From the NCBI GenBank assembly GCA_025964555.1, contig JAOPYQ010000042.1:1-64000 (forward strand): a DNA stretch of 64,000 bases, in the 5' to 3' direction. The notes below the pieces were generated by a model. That model was not told where the DNA came from, did no database searches, and was given only the letters and a program-made list of their open reading frames with translations. Origin of the DNA: Thermoleophilia bacterium. GTDB lineage: Bacteria > Actinomycetota > Thermoleophilia > Gaiellales > SKUG01. The position numbers and the translations under genes were made by a program. Below, in pieces: positions 8,199 through 16,408 of the stretch (within the stretch, counting starts at the first letter, position 1; each line of letters begins with the position of its first letter).

Positions 8199-10763
8199 AT
8201 GACCTCAGACGTCTCAACCATGATCGTCGGCGCTCAGGTAGCACTCATCGTGCTCGCGCTGATCATCGGCGTTGTCGCCAAGCAGCGACGTGCCGCAGTC
8301 GCCTTCGCATGGATCTCGACGATCCTTGCCTTCGCCGCGATTGCCCTCGCAGGGGCCGCTTCGGCGCCAGGGGAAGCATTCGGCATCACCGGCGAGACGA
8401 GCACGTTCGTCGTGTACGCCGTCACCGCCTTCATCGCCGCGGCGATCGCCTGGGCAGTGGTTGCCGTGGTCAACGTCCGGCTGCGAGCGGCGCAGGAGCG
8501 CTACTACGCCAAGCCCGAGACGCGTGAAGCGATGGCACACGAGCTGCGCGAGGTGCTTCGCACCGAGGGCATCCAGCTCGACGAGCGACTGTCGCGGGCC
8601 GAGCAGGAGCGCGAGCAGTTCCTCTTCGCACTCGAGGACCAGCACGCCCGCCAGATCCGTGGCCTTGCCGACGAGTACCAGCACGAGGCGTCCACCATCC
8701 TGCGCAGCCTCGTCGACCAGCTCGCCGCCGAGCGGCTCGAGCCGATGGTCAACGAGAAGCTCGAAGCACAGCGCATCGCCCTCGAGGCAGAACTCGCAGC
8801 GCTCGACACGAACGCTGCCGGCGACGCCGTCTCGAAGATCCGCAAGGAGCACAAGGACCTCTCGGCAAAGCTCGAGAAGGCCGCCGAACGCATCGAGAAG
8901 CTGCGCGACGAGAATCCCGACCTGGACATCGAAGAGCGCGCGGCACTGCGCCTGGCGAAGGTCGACTCCCTCGTGGAGGAGAAGCTGGCCGCGGTCGCTA
9001 CCGGCCTCGAGGCCACAGCCGAAGCTCGCGCCGCCGGCATCGAGGCACGCCTCGCGACGATCGATACGCTCCTCGACGAGAAGGTCGCCAACGCCGGCAA
9101 CCCGCTCGTCGCCAAGATGGCCGAGACGCAGGGTGCGGTCGAGCAGCAGCTCGCCACCTGGATGAACGTGCTCGACGGTCGCTTCGCGGAGACCGAGCAG
9201 ATCCTCAACCAGCGCATCGTCGAGCAGGAGCATGCGCTCGAGAACCGCGTCGTCGAGCTCGAGAGCGCGCTCGAGGAGCGCCTCGGACAGCACGTCGCCG
9301 CCGTCGAGCAGGTCCTTGCCGACCACGACGTGCAGCTGCAGGGCGCGCTCACCGAGCAGTCCGCTGCGATCGGTGCGCACTTCAGCGCCGAGCGTGACCG
9401 CCTCATCGGTGAGCTCACCGACCATGGCGTGAAGATCCAGGAGACGGTCGCCACCGAGCTGGTCGCTGCCGAGACCCGGGCACGTGAGACCGTCGAGGCG
9501 ACGCAGTCCGCGTGGAACACCTTCACCGACGAGCTCGAGCATCGCTTCGCCGAGACGCGCGAGGAAGCCATCCGAGCCGCCCGTGAGATCGCAGACGAGG
9601 AGCGCGCGACGCTCCAGGCACAGCTTGCGGAGATCACCACCGACGCGTCGGGCCAGATCGCCCAGCAGGTCGAGGGTCTCGGTCGCGAGGCAGCGTGGCA
9701 GCGCAGCCAGGTCGAGCGCTCCGTGCAGGAGACGCTGGACGTGCTCAAGGCACGTGCCACCGACGCCGTGCAGGAGGCCGACAAGGTGTTCGCCGACCTC
9801 GAGCGCATCGGCGCTGAGCGGGTCGAGCGCATCCGCCGCGATGCCGAGGACGCACTCGTGCAGAGCCGCGACTACGTGGGTCAGCTCCAGGACAGCCTCG
9901 GTACGCACCTCGAGCAGCTCCGCGCACAGAGCGGCGTGGTTGCCGACGAGATGAACGACCGCATGGCCACCATCGCCTCGGCGAGCCACGAGGGTGCCAC
10001 GCAGCTCGAGAAGTACGCCCGCGAGCTGGTCGATGCGACCACCCGCGAGCTGGGCAACGTCGCAGAGCACGCGACGAGCGACCTGCAGATGCGCATCAAC
10101 AACGAGTTCACGGCGACGGTCACGGCCTCGCTCGAAGCGCAGCAGAAGGCGTTCGACGCTCACATGAGCGAGGTTGCACAGCGCCTCATGCAGCAGGTGC
10201 AGGGCGACCTGGCCGGACTGGCCGAGCACGCACGCGGTGCGGTGACCGGCGAGCTGGACCAGATCATCCAGAGCAGCCGCCAGCACGCACAGGAAGCTCA
10301 GGAGCAGGCGTTCCGCCAGGTCATGGGTGACCTCGCTCGCCAGCAGTCGGAGCTTGCCGAGCAGGCACGCGCTGCCGGCGGCGACGCACGACGCATCCTC
10401 GAGGACGGCCTGCGCGACAACCGCCGCCAGCTCGAGGAGGCAATGGCGAGCATGGGAGCGCACATGCGCGAAGAGCTCGTTCGCTTCCACGACGAGGGCG
10501 CACGTCGCGTCGATGCCGTCATCAACAAGCTGCGTGGTGCCGAGCAGGAGATCATTCGCGAGGAGGACCGCAAGCTCGCCAACGCACGGCAGGAGCTGGT
10601 TCGCCAGCACCAGGGTGCGCTCGAGCAGCAGGTTCGCAGCCTCGTCGGTGGCCTGAGCGGTTCGCTCGACCTGGGCTCCGCGCCCGCCGGTGGCTCGTTC
10701 ACCGACGGCCTGAGCCGCCCGAGCACCCCGTTGTCACCCGGAGGACAGAACATCCTCGGCTAG
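8199..10763 (+). CDS. Membrane-anchored long coiled-coil protein, unknown function (854 aa)
   Basis: ATG at 8199 is 10 nt behind AGAAGGAG; an upstream in-frame extension to 7986 reads like non-coding sequence. Residues ~5-25, ~33-52 and ~65-88 are hydrophobic (two or three membrane helices). The remaining ~760 residues are almost uninterrupted heptad-like coiled coil rich in Glu, Gln, Ala and Arg (AEQEREQF, VEQQLATWMNVLDGRFAETE and similar), ending in a Gly/Ser/Pro tail SFTDGLSRPSTPLSPGGQN. This is the build of a filament, polarity or envelope scaffold protein, but no named family is recognised. It is read divergently from the four repeat paralogues and may work with them. A strong hairpin follows the stop. 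Confidence 0.88.
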   Translation: MTSDVSTMIVGAQVALIVLALIIGVVAKQRRAAVAFAWISTILAFAAIALAGAASAPGEAFGITGETSTFVVYAVTAFIAAAIAWAVVAVVNVRLRAAQERYYAKPETREAMAHELREVLRTEGIQLDERLSRAEQEREQFLFALEDQHARQIRGLADEYQHEASTILRSLVDQLAAERLEPMVNEKLEAQRIALEAELAALDTNAAGDAVSKIRKEHKDLSAKLEKAAERIEKLRDENPDLDIEERAALRLAKVDSLVEEKLAAVATGLEATAEARAAGIEARLATIDTLLDEKVANAGNPLVAKMAETQGAVEQQLATWMNVLDGRFAETEQILNQRIVEQEHALENRVVELESALEERLGQHVAAVEQVLADHDVQLQGALTEQSAAIGAHFSAERDRLIGELTDHGVKIQETVATELVAAETRARETVEATQSAWNTFTDELEHRFAETREEAIRAAREIADEERATLQAQLAEITTDASGQIAQQVEGLGREAAWQRSQVERSVQETLDVLKARATDAVQEADKVFADLERIGAERVERIRRDAEDALVQSRDYVGQLQDSLGTHLEQLRAQSGVVADEMNDRMATIASASHEGATQLEKYARELVDATTRELGNVAEHATSDLQMRINNEFTATVTASLEAQQKAFDAHMSEVAQRLMQQVQGDLAGLAEHARGAVTGELDQIIQSSRQHAQEAQEQAFRQVMGDLARQQSELAEQARAAGGDARRILEDGLRDNRRQLEEAMASMGAHMREELVRFHDEGARRVDAVINKLRGAEQEIIREEDRKLANARQELVRQHQGALEQQVRSLVGGLSGSLDLGSAPAGGSFTDGLSRPSTPLSPGGQNILG

Positions 10764-10863
10764 GACACACACAAGATTGGCCCGGCTGCAGCGCACCTGC
10801 TGCCGGAGCCATGCGAGTTGCGGCCTGTGAGCGAGCTGGGCGCGAGCTGTGCCGCACACCTTG

Positions 10864-10893
10864 ACGGGGTCGGATCTTCGGATCCGGCCCCGT
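10864..10893 (+). terminator. Stem-loop terminator with TTCG tetraloop
   Basis: ACGGGGTCGGATC pairs with GATCCGGCCCCGT (13 bp, one G-T wobble) around a TTCG loop, 100 bp after the coiled-coil stop. There is no long T tract, as is common at this GC content. Confidence 0.75.
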
Positions 10894-11045
10894 TGGTGAT
10901 TTCGGGGTGCGGGTGCGGCGAACATCATCGCGGGCGGGTATGAATCCGTCATGCGAAGGGTGCGGGTCAGGGTCGCTTGGTGGGGTGGCGGCGTGTGCGG
11001 CGTGCCGTGTCGCTCGACCGCGCGCGCCGTGCGTGTACCGTTGTG

Positions 11046-11126
11046 GCTGGTCTCCACACGGTGGAGGGGGAGTGACACGGTTGCCAGGCGACATTCGGAC
11101 CGTCGCAGCTGGTCTCCACATGGTGG
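11046..11126. repeat. Two direct copies of a dyad-containing 19-bp motif in the intergenic region
   Basis: GCTGGTCTCCACAYGGTGG occurs at 11046-11064 and 11108-11126, 62 bp apart. Each copy contains the dyad CCAC-N3-GTGG. The 10764-11181 interval otherwise holds only the terminator at 10864; I see no gene in it. The position just ahead of the serine hydrolase gene suggests a regulator site. Confidence 0.5.
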
Positions 11127-11181
11127 TGGCGCAACACGGTCGGCGTGCGCGCGGCGTCGCGGCATCGTCTCGACCTGGAGG

Positions 11182-12075
11182 ATGGCCGCGCTCGTGTCCA
11201 CGGTGTTCGTCGTCGGGTGCCAGATCGCGCTCGGTTGCGCGCTCGGCGTCCCCGCACCCGCCGCGCACGGCGCGACGAACGTCCTCCCCTCGAGCGAGCC
11301 GCGGCTCGACGACGCCCCAGCCGCGCGCGTGATCCCGCGCTGGCGAGCCCAGGCCGCCGCCGCGCAGCGCTTCGCCAACACCCGCGACGGGCGCGTCGGC
11401 TGGGCAGTGCTCGACCATCGTGGGCTGCCCGTCGCCGGGTGGCGCATGCACGAGACGTTCCAGAGCGCGAGCGTGTTCAAGGCGATGCTCGCCGTCTGCT
11501 TCCTCAACGACCCGCGCGTGCGCGATCGCGCGCTCAGCGCCACTGAGCGTTCACGCCTGCGCGCGATGATCACGCGCAGCGACGACGACGACGCCAACAC
11601 CACGTACGGCCTCGTGCGCCAGTCGTGCCTGTACCGCCTGGCGCGCAACGTCGGGATGCGCCGCTTCCACACCGAGGGGCACTGGGGTCGCACCCGGATC
11701 ACGCCCTACGGCACCGCGAACCTGTTCTTCCGCCTCGATCGCCGCATCGCGCCGCGCCACCGCGCCGACGCGATGCGCTGGTTCCGCTCGGTCGTGCCGA
11801 GCCAGCGCTGGGGCCTCGCGCGCGTCGTTCCGAGCGGCATGGCGATCGCCTTCAAGGGCGGGTTCGCCTACTCGTTCGGCGGCGGGCACACCATCAGCCA
11901 GGGCGCGCTGTTGAGCGCCCCGAACGGCGACCGCATCGCCATCGCGGTGCTCACCAACCACTCGCCGACCGCGGCGTACGGCCACGCGACGATCGAGGGA
12001 ATCGGCGCGCGCCTGCTGCGCAGCTACCGCCCGCTGCCCGCGGTTCCGGCATTCCTGCCGATGCCGCCGTCGTGA
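11182..12075 (+). CDS. Exported beta-lactamase/DD-peptidase-fold serine hydrolase
   Basis: A hydrophobic N-terminus (residues 1-22) with V-V-G-C at 10-13 suggests either a lipoprotein signal or an ordinary Sec signal ending near AAHGA. S97-V-F-K100 in SASVFKAM matches the SxxK nucleophile motif of class A beta-lactamase-like enzymes. SDDDDAN at 133-139 sits where the SDN element belongs, and KGGFAYSFGGG resembles the KTG strand. About 297 residues fits the family. It likely acts on peptidoglycan or a beta-lactam outside the membrane; which one cannot be told. The start is uncertain: ATG 11182 has GGAGG immediately adjacent, too close for normal spacing, and an in-frame ATG lies at 10951. Confidence 0.75.
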   Translation: MAALVSTVFVVGCQIALGCALGVPAPAAHGATNVLPSSEPRLDDAPAARVIPRWRAQAAAAQRFANTRDGRVGWAVLDHRGLPVAGWRMHETFQSASVFKAMLAVCFLNDPRVRDRALSATERSRLRAMITRSDDDDANTTYGLVRQSCLYRLARNVGMRRFHTEGHWGRTRITPYGTANLFFRLDRRIAPRHRADAMRWFRSVVPSQRWGLARVVPSGMAIAFKGGFAYSFGGGHTISQGALLSAPNGDRIAIAVLTNHSPTAAYGHATIEGIGARLLRSYRPLPAVPAFLPMPPS

Positions 12076-12102
12076 CTGCCGCACGTACTCCGACGCAGCC
12101 CG

Positions 12103-12108
12103 TACGAT
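12103..12108 (+). promoter_or_regulatory. Probable -10 box for the 12143 gene
   Basis: CGTACGATG contains TACGAT, followed by CTCGGAGGACGGG and the ATG at 12143. No convincing -35 was seen. Confidence 0.4.
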
Positions 12109-12142
12109 GCATTGATCCTCGGAGGACGGGTATCCAACGCAG

Positions 12143-13171
12143 ATGAGCACGGAACCGACGACACCGCAGCAGGACCAGCACAGGGACGTCGAGGCGAGCC
12201 GCTCGATGGTGCGCGATCCTGCGCCCTTCCGACGGATCGAACTGCCCGCCGTCCCCGCGTTTCCGCGCCCGATGGTTCCGGCAGACGAGCTGCCCGTGCA
12301 GCGCCCGCTGCTCGATGCCCCCACCACGGGGTGGCAGTCGCCGTTCCCCGCTCCTGAGGCCACGAACTCCTACACGTTCCAGGTCGTGCCGCCCCCGCCG
12401 CCGACCGAGTGGGCACCGCCACTCGATCCGCCGCAGCCGCACCAGATCCCGCGTTCGGCCCATGCCACGTTCTGCGCGATGCCCTCCGCCGCTCCGGCGC
12501 CGGCGCCCGCGCCTGCGTTCTCGGGTGTCCCCGCGCTCGCACCCGCCCCTGCATCCGCATCCGCATCCGCATCGGCGCCAGCACGTGCCACCGTCCTCAC
12601 CCAGGATGGAGACGTTCCAGCGGTCGACGCGCCAGCGGACGTCTCGATGGTGGCGGTCGGGCTCCTGCTCGCGACCGCCGCGCTGCTCATGTGGGCCAGC
12701 CGCATGGCATTCAGCCCGGCGCTGCTCGCGATGGCTGCGCTGCTGCTGACCGAGGTCGGCATCGCGCTCTCGCGCACCGGACCGAAGCGCCCGACCCCCG
12801 CCCTCGTCGCTGTCGCCGCGGCTGCCGCGATTGCACTGCTCGCGCTCAAGGACGCCTTCGCGGGCTTCGGCGAGATGGCGTTCGTGGCGTCGCTGTTCGT
12901 GCTCGTCGCGGCGCTCCCGACACTGCTGCTGCTCGGCGCGCTCGAGTTCGTCCTGCGCAAGCGCAGCTCCGCGTCACCCGCGAACGACGCGCTGCGATCG
13001 GGCACGATGCTGCGCTTCGGTGCCGCGCTCGCGCTGCTCGTCTCCGGGTTCCTCGCCAAGGACTCGTTCTCCGCGAAGCCCGACACGTTCGCTGCCCTTG
13101 CGATCATCGCGCTCGTCGGCTTCGGGATCGCGCAGGTGCTTCGCGGCACTGGCCGCGCCGCGCGCGACTGA
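12143..13171 (+). CDS. Pro-rich multi-pass membrane protein, unknown function
   Basis: 342 residues. The first ~165 are cytosolic, disordered and Pro/Ala-rich (runs of PAPAPAF, ASASASAPA). After about residue 170 come five to six hydrophobic segments (VSMVAVGLLLATAALLMWA, LLAMAALLLTEVGIAL, LVAVAAAAAIALLAL, FVASLFVLVAALPTLLLLGA, and two more) with short loops. The general plan, a disordered N-tail followed by a membrane bundle, recurs in the gene at 29595. No family is recognised. It converges with the kinase gene, with only ~30 bp between stops. Confidence 0.82.
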   Translation: MSTEPTTPQQDQHRDVEASRSMVRDPAPFRRIELPAVPAFPRPMVPADELPVQRPLLDAPTTGWQSPFPAPEATNSYTFQVVPPPPPTEWAPPLDPPQPHQIPRSAHATFCAMPSAAPAPAPAPAFSGVPALAPAPASASASASAPARATVLTQDGDVPAVDAPADVSMVAVGLLLATAALLMWASRMAFSPALLAMAALLLTEVGIALSRTGPKRPTPALVAVAAAAAIALLALKDAFAGFGEMAFVASLFVLVAALPTLLLLGALEFVLRKRSSASPANDALRSGTMLRFGAALALLVSGFLAKDSFSAKPDTFAALAIIALVGFGIAQVLRGTGRAARD

Positions 13172-13200
13172 CACCCCGGATTCGCGACTGACGTATCGCG

Positions 13201-14070
13201 TCAGGACGCGAGCACGTCGTCGTCGACCATCGTCGCGAGCTGCCCGGCGACCTCGTCCGCCGTGGGGCGGCGATCCGGGTCGAAGCTGAGCATGCGATCG
13301 ATGAGCATCGCGAAGTCCGACGGCAGGTCCTGCTCGGCGCGCTCCAGGTCCCCGCCGTAGCGAGCCGTTGCGAGGCGACCGAGCACCGGCACCGGTCGCG
13401 TCGTCAGCTGCGGATGCCCCGTGTCGGCGTGGAACGGCAGGCGTCCCGACACCGCGCGGTAGAGGACGGTCCCGAGACCCCAGATGTCGGCGGCGGTGGT
13501 CACGTGCCCGCCCTGCACCTGCTCGGGAGCGGCGAACAGCCGCGTGCCCGCGCCACCGCGCATCGCACCGGGCTCCTTGGCCAGGTGGAAGTCGATGAGC
13601 ACCGCGCGGTAGCCGTCGTAGATGATGTTCGCCGGCTTCACGTCGCGATGCAGGATCCAGCGGCGGTGCAGGTGGTCGAGCGCGTCGGCGAGCTGCGCAC
13701 CGACGCGCGCTGCCTCGACGGCGGGCATGCGGCGTCGGAGCTTGAGCTCGTCGCGCATCGACTTGCCCGGCACGAGCTCGAGCACGAGCGTCGCGGGCTG
13801 GTGCACGATGTCGACGACGCGCACGATCGACGGATGGTCGATGCGGCGCAGCAGCAGGCCTTCTCGCAGGATCCCGTGGCCCGCGCCGAGGCGCTCGTCG
13901 TCGTCGGCGATATCCTCACGAACGCGCTTGGCGACGACCTCCAGGCCGTGCCAGCGACCGCGCACCGTGTCCGCATGTCGGCTGCGATGCAGGAGCACGC
14001 CCGGCTCGAGCCCGGCGACGGGCTCGGAGAATGCATGCGCAACGGCGTCGACAGACGGGACCGTGTCCAT
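13201..14070 (-). CDS. Soluble Ser/Thr protein kinase (Hanks type)
   Basis: 289 residues from ATG 14070; the longer in-frame extension to 14283 is Arg/Ser-rich and overlaps non-coding sequence. Kinase motifs in order: K48 in VVAKRV, E70 in LREG, catalytic loop HRDVKPAN at 141-148, DFH at 160-162 in place of DFG, and APE at 181-183. The HRD Asp, the Lys and the Asn are intact, so activity is plausible despite DFH. The glycine loop is weak (SRHADTVRGRW). No transmembrane or PASTA domain follows, unlike PknB. Phosphorylation targets are unknown; the neighbouring membrane protein (12143) and GH13 enzyme are candidates by position only. Confidence 0.85.
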   Translation of the reverse strand: MDTVPSVDAVAHAFSEPVAGLEPGVLLHRSRHADTVRGRWHGLEVVAKRVREDIADDDERLGAGHGILREGLLLRRIDHPSIVRVVDIVHQPATLVLELVPGKSMRDELKLRRRMPAVEAARVGAQLADALDHLHRRWILHRDVKPANIIYDGYRAVLIDFHLAKEPGAMRGGAGTRLFAAPEQVQGGHVTTAADIWGLGTVLYRAVSGRLPFHADTGHPQLTTRPVPVLGRLATARYGGDLERAEQDLPSDFAMLIDRMLSFDPDRRPTADEVAGQLATMVDDDVLAS

Positions 14071-14158
14071 GCGCGAGTCGTACCCGCCGCGCACACCATT
14101 CACGCCTGATATCGAACCACTTTCGGACGATTGGCTCGCAGCGGCCGAAATCCGCGGG

Positions 14159-16273
14159 TTAGTGGCTGCGCCAACCCGCCACGCCGCCGATACCTGCCGC
14201 GCCCGCCATCGCGCCGGCGACGCCGAGCTTCGCGCCCGAGCTGAGCGGCTGCTGCGCACCCGCCACCGCGCTCGTCGCGCCACCGGTCGCCGCAGGTGCC
14301 GCGTCGTCCTTCACGAGCCGGATCCACTGGTACTCGTACGGCTCCATGGTGACGGTCGAGGGGATGCCCTTCGACACGTCGAACTCGCGGCTGCCGTGGA
14401 GGTGCTCCACGCGCCATCCGTCCGGCACGTCGACCTCGAGCGTGCTCGTCGTCTTGTTCGGCGACAGGTTGACCATCGACACGACGCGCTCGGTGTCGCT
14501 CGATCGCTGGAACGCGAGCAGTTCCTTCGCGCTCGTCGGCACCTCGACCTCGTGCGCGCCGCTCTGCAGCGTCGGGCTCGTCTCGCGCGCGAGCAGCATG
14601 TTGCGCGTGCGGTTCATGAGCGAGTTCGGGTCGGCCTTCTGGTCCGCGACGTTCGCGATGCGCGCACCTTCGACCGCATCGGCCATCGGCTCGGTGACGT
14701 TGTCGGCGGAGGAGAACCCATGGTTCTTCGTGGCGTCCCACTGCATCGTGCCACGCACGCGCTCGCGGTCGAAGAGGTTCTTGCCGCGGATCGCGTCCAT
14801 GCCGATCTCGTCGCCCTGGTACATGATCGGCGTGCCCGAGACCGAGTAGTGGATCGCGTTGAGCGCCTCCACGGCCTTCTGCTTCATGGCCAAGTCGTTG
14901 TCGTGCCCAACCGCGTCGGAGAGCCGGATTCGCAGGCCGAGGTTGATCTTCGACTCGGGGTCCGCGGTGATGCCGCGCGCGGCATCACCCTCGCGGAACA
15001 TCTGCCACATCCACTCGCGCTCTTCGGGCGTGACCTTCTCGAGCGTGAGCTCGTCGTGGTTGCGCAGGAAGCGCATCCACGCCGTGCCCTCGGGGATGCC
15101 CTGCGCCTGCTTGAGCGCCGCGAGGATCCGCGTCTTGTCGCGCTCGAGCAGGCCCATGTACATCTGCGGCATGGTCGGGAAGTCGAACAGCGCCTGGGAC
15201 TCGTCACCGTTGCCGAAGTACTCGCGCGTGGCGGCGGCATCCATGTTCGCCTCGCCCACCGTGATGCGGTCGGCGTAGCCCTCGTCCATCACCGCACGGA
15301 TGCGCTTGATCTGCTCGTGCGTCTCGCGCATGTTCTCGCCGTGGTACACCCGGCCGTGCGCGTTGCGCGTGCCCTGGTGCAGGTACGGCACGGCGTCCAG
15401 GCGGATGCCGTCCACACCCTTGTCGAGCCAGAACTTGAGTACGCCCGCCATCTCCTCGGCAGCGCGCGGGTTCTCCCAGTTGAGGTCGGGCTGCTCGGTG
15501 AAGAAGCGGTGCCAGTAGTAGCCCTGGGCGTCGTCGCTCCAGGCCCAGTTCCCCTCGACCTCGATGTCGTCGAAGATGACCCGGACGTCCTTCCACTTGT
15601 CCGGCGGTCCCTGCTCCTTCGTGCGGGTGAAGTCCCACACGTACATCGGACCGTCCTTGCCGGTGCTCTCGGCGTACTCCTGCGCCGCACCGCGACCCTT
15701 GGTCCGGACGATGTCCGCGAGCTTCGCCTTCTCGTCCGTGAACCACTTGTGCTGGTTGGACGTGTGGTTGGCGACCATCTCCGTGATCACGCGGATGTCG
15801 CGCCCGTGCGCCTCGTCGACGAAGTGCTCGAAGTCCTTCATGGTGCCGAACTTCGGGTTCACCGCGAAGTAGTCGACGATGTCGTAGCCCTGGTCCTTGC
15901 CGCCGTACGGGTGGTGGGGGCTGATCCACACCGCCTTCTGGCGCATGTACTGCAGGTGATCGAGACGTTCGGTGGCGCCCTTGAGGTTGCCGGTACCGGT
16001 GCCCAGCCCGTCCGCGAACGTGCGCGTGTAGACCTGGTAGATCGGGGTCTTCTGGTGCCAGAGCGGATCGCTCGGCATGCCGTTGGAGATGCGCCCGCTC
16101 GCGTCGCGCACCTTCACCATGCCGTCGGCATCGCGCAGCGCTGCGAAGTCAGCTGCACGCGACACGGCGACGTCGCCGACCTTGGCAACGTCATCGATCA
16201 CGGAAGCGGCCGTTGCCGGCGCTCCGTGCGCGATCAATCCAGACATGCCGCGTACGGCACCGACTGCATCCAT
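14159..16273 (-). CDS. Trehalose-synthase-like GH13 family enzyme
   Basis: 704 residues. Classical GH13 regions are present: I, EMVANHTS (165-172); II, GIRLDAVPYL with nucleophile D293; III, VGEANM with acid/base E341; IV, FLRNHDELTLE with D407. FLRNHDELTLE, MYQGDEIGM and TMQWD...HGFS are hallmarks of trehalose synthase (TreS) and close relatives, so interconversion of maltose and trehalose or another alpha-glucoside reaction is likely. An extra ~70-residue N-terminus precedes the barrel, and a Gly/Ala-rich hydrophobic tail follows the C-terminal beta domain. No maltokinase, GlgE or OtsAB neighbours are present, so the pathway is not shown by context. ATG 16273 follows GAGGGGG at about 10 nt. 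Confidence 0.87.
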   Translation of the reverse strand: MDAVGAVRGMSGLIAHGAPATAASVIDDVAKVGDVAVSRAADFAALRDADGMVKVRDASGRISNGMPSDPLWHQKTPIYQVYTRTFADGLGTGTGNLKGATERLDHLQYMRQKAVWISPHHPYGGKDQGYDIVDYFAVNPKFGTMKDFEHFVDEAHGRDIRVITEMVANHTSNQHKWFTDEKAKLADIVRTKGRGAAQEYAESTGKDGPMYVWDFTRTKEQGPPDKWKDVRVIFDDIEVEGNWAWSDDAQGYYWHRFFTEQPDLNWENPRAAEEMAGVLKFWLDKGVDGIRLDAVPYLHQGTRNAHGRVYHGENMRETHEQIKRIRAVMDEGYADRITVGEANMDAAATREYFGNGDESQALFDFPTMPQMYMGLLERDKTRILAALKQAQGIPEGTAWMRFLRNHDELTLEKVTPEEREWMWQMFREGDAARGITADPESKINLGLRIRLSDAVGHDNDLAMKQKAVEALNAIHYSVSGTPIMYQGDEIGMDAIRGKNLFDRERVRGTMQWDATKNHGFSSADNVTEPMADAVEGARIANVADQKADPNSLMNRTRNMLLARETSPTLQSGAHEVEVPTSAKELLAFQRSSDTERVVSMVNLSPNKTTSTLEVDVPDGWRVEHLHGSREFDVSKGIPSTVTMEPYEYQWIRLVKDDAAPAATGGATSAVAGAQQPLSSGAKLGVAGAMAGAAGIGGVAGWRSH

Positions 16274-16393
16274 CTGATGATTCCCCCTCGACTCCTCATG
16301 GATGCCGTCGCCCCCCAGCGACGCACTCCACTCATCCGGGTATCGGGGACGACCAGCAGGGCGTTGCAGGGCCTTCGTGGATCGAACGACCGG

Positions 16394-16399
16394 TACACT
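16394..16399 (+). promoter_or_regulatory. -10 box for near-leaderless xseA
   Basis: CGGTACACT: TACACT ends 9 nt before the ATG at 16409, with no Shine-Dalgarno site, so the transcript would start almost at the start codon. Confidence 0.6.
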
Positions 16400-16408
16400 T
16401 CACCGACG

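Noticed and set aside
8214-10610. 798-codon minus-strand frame opposite the coiled-coil gene
   Set aside because: Leu/Val/Asp-rich complement of a heptad coiled coil; no ribosome site at its start and no recognisable domain.
13622-16408. In-frame extension of xseA to 1374 codons
   Set aside because: It runs antisense across the kinase and GH13 genes; XseA homology begins at 16409.
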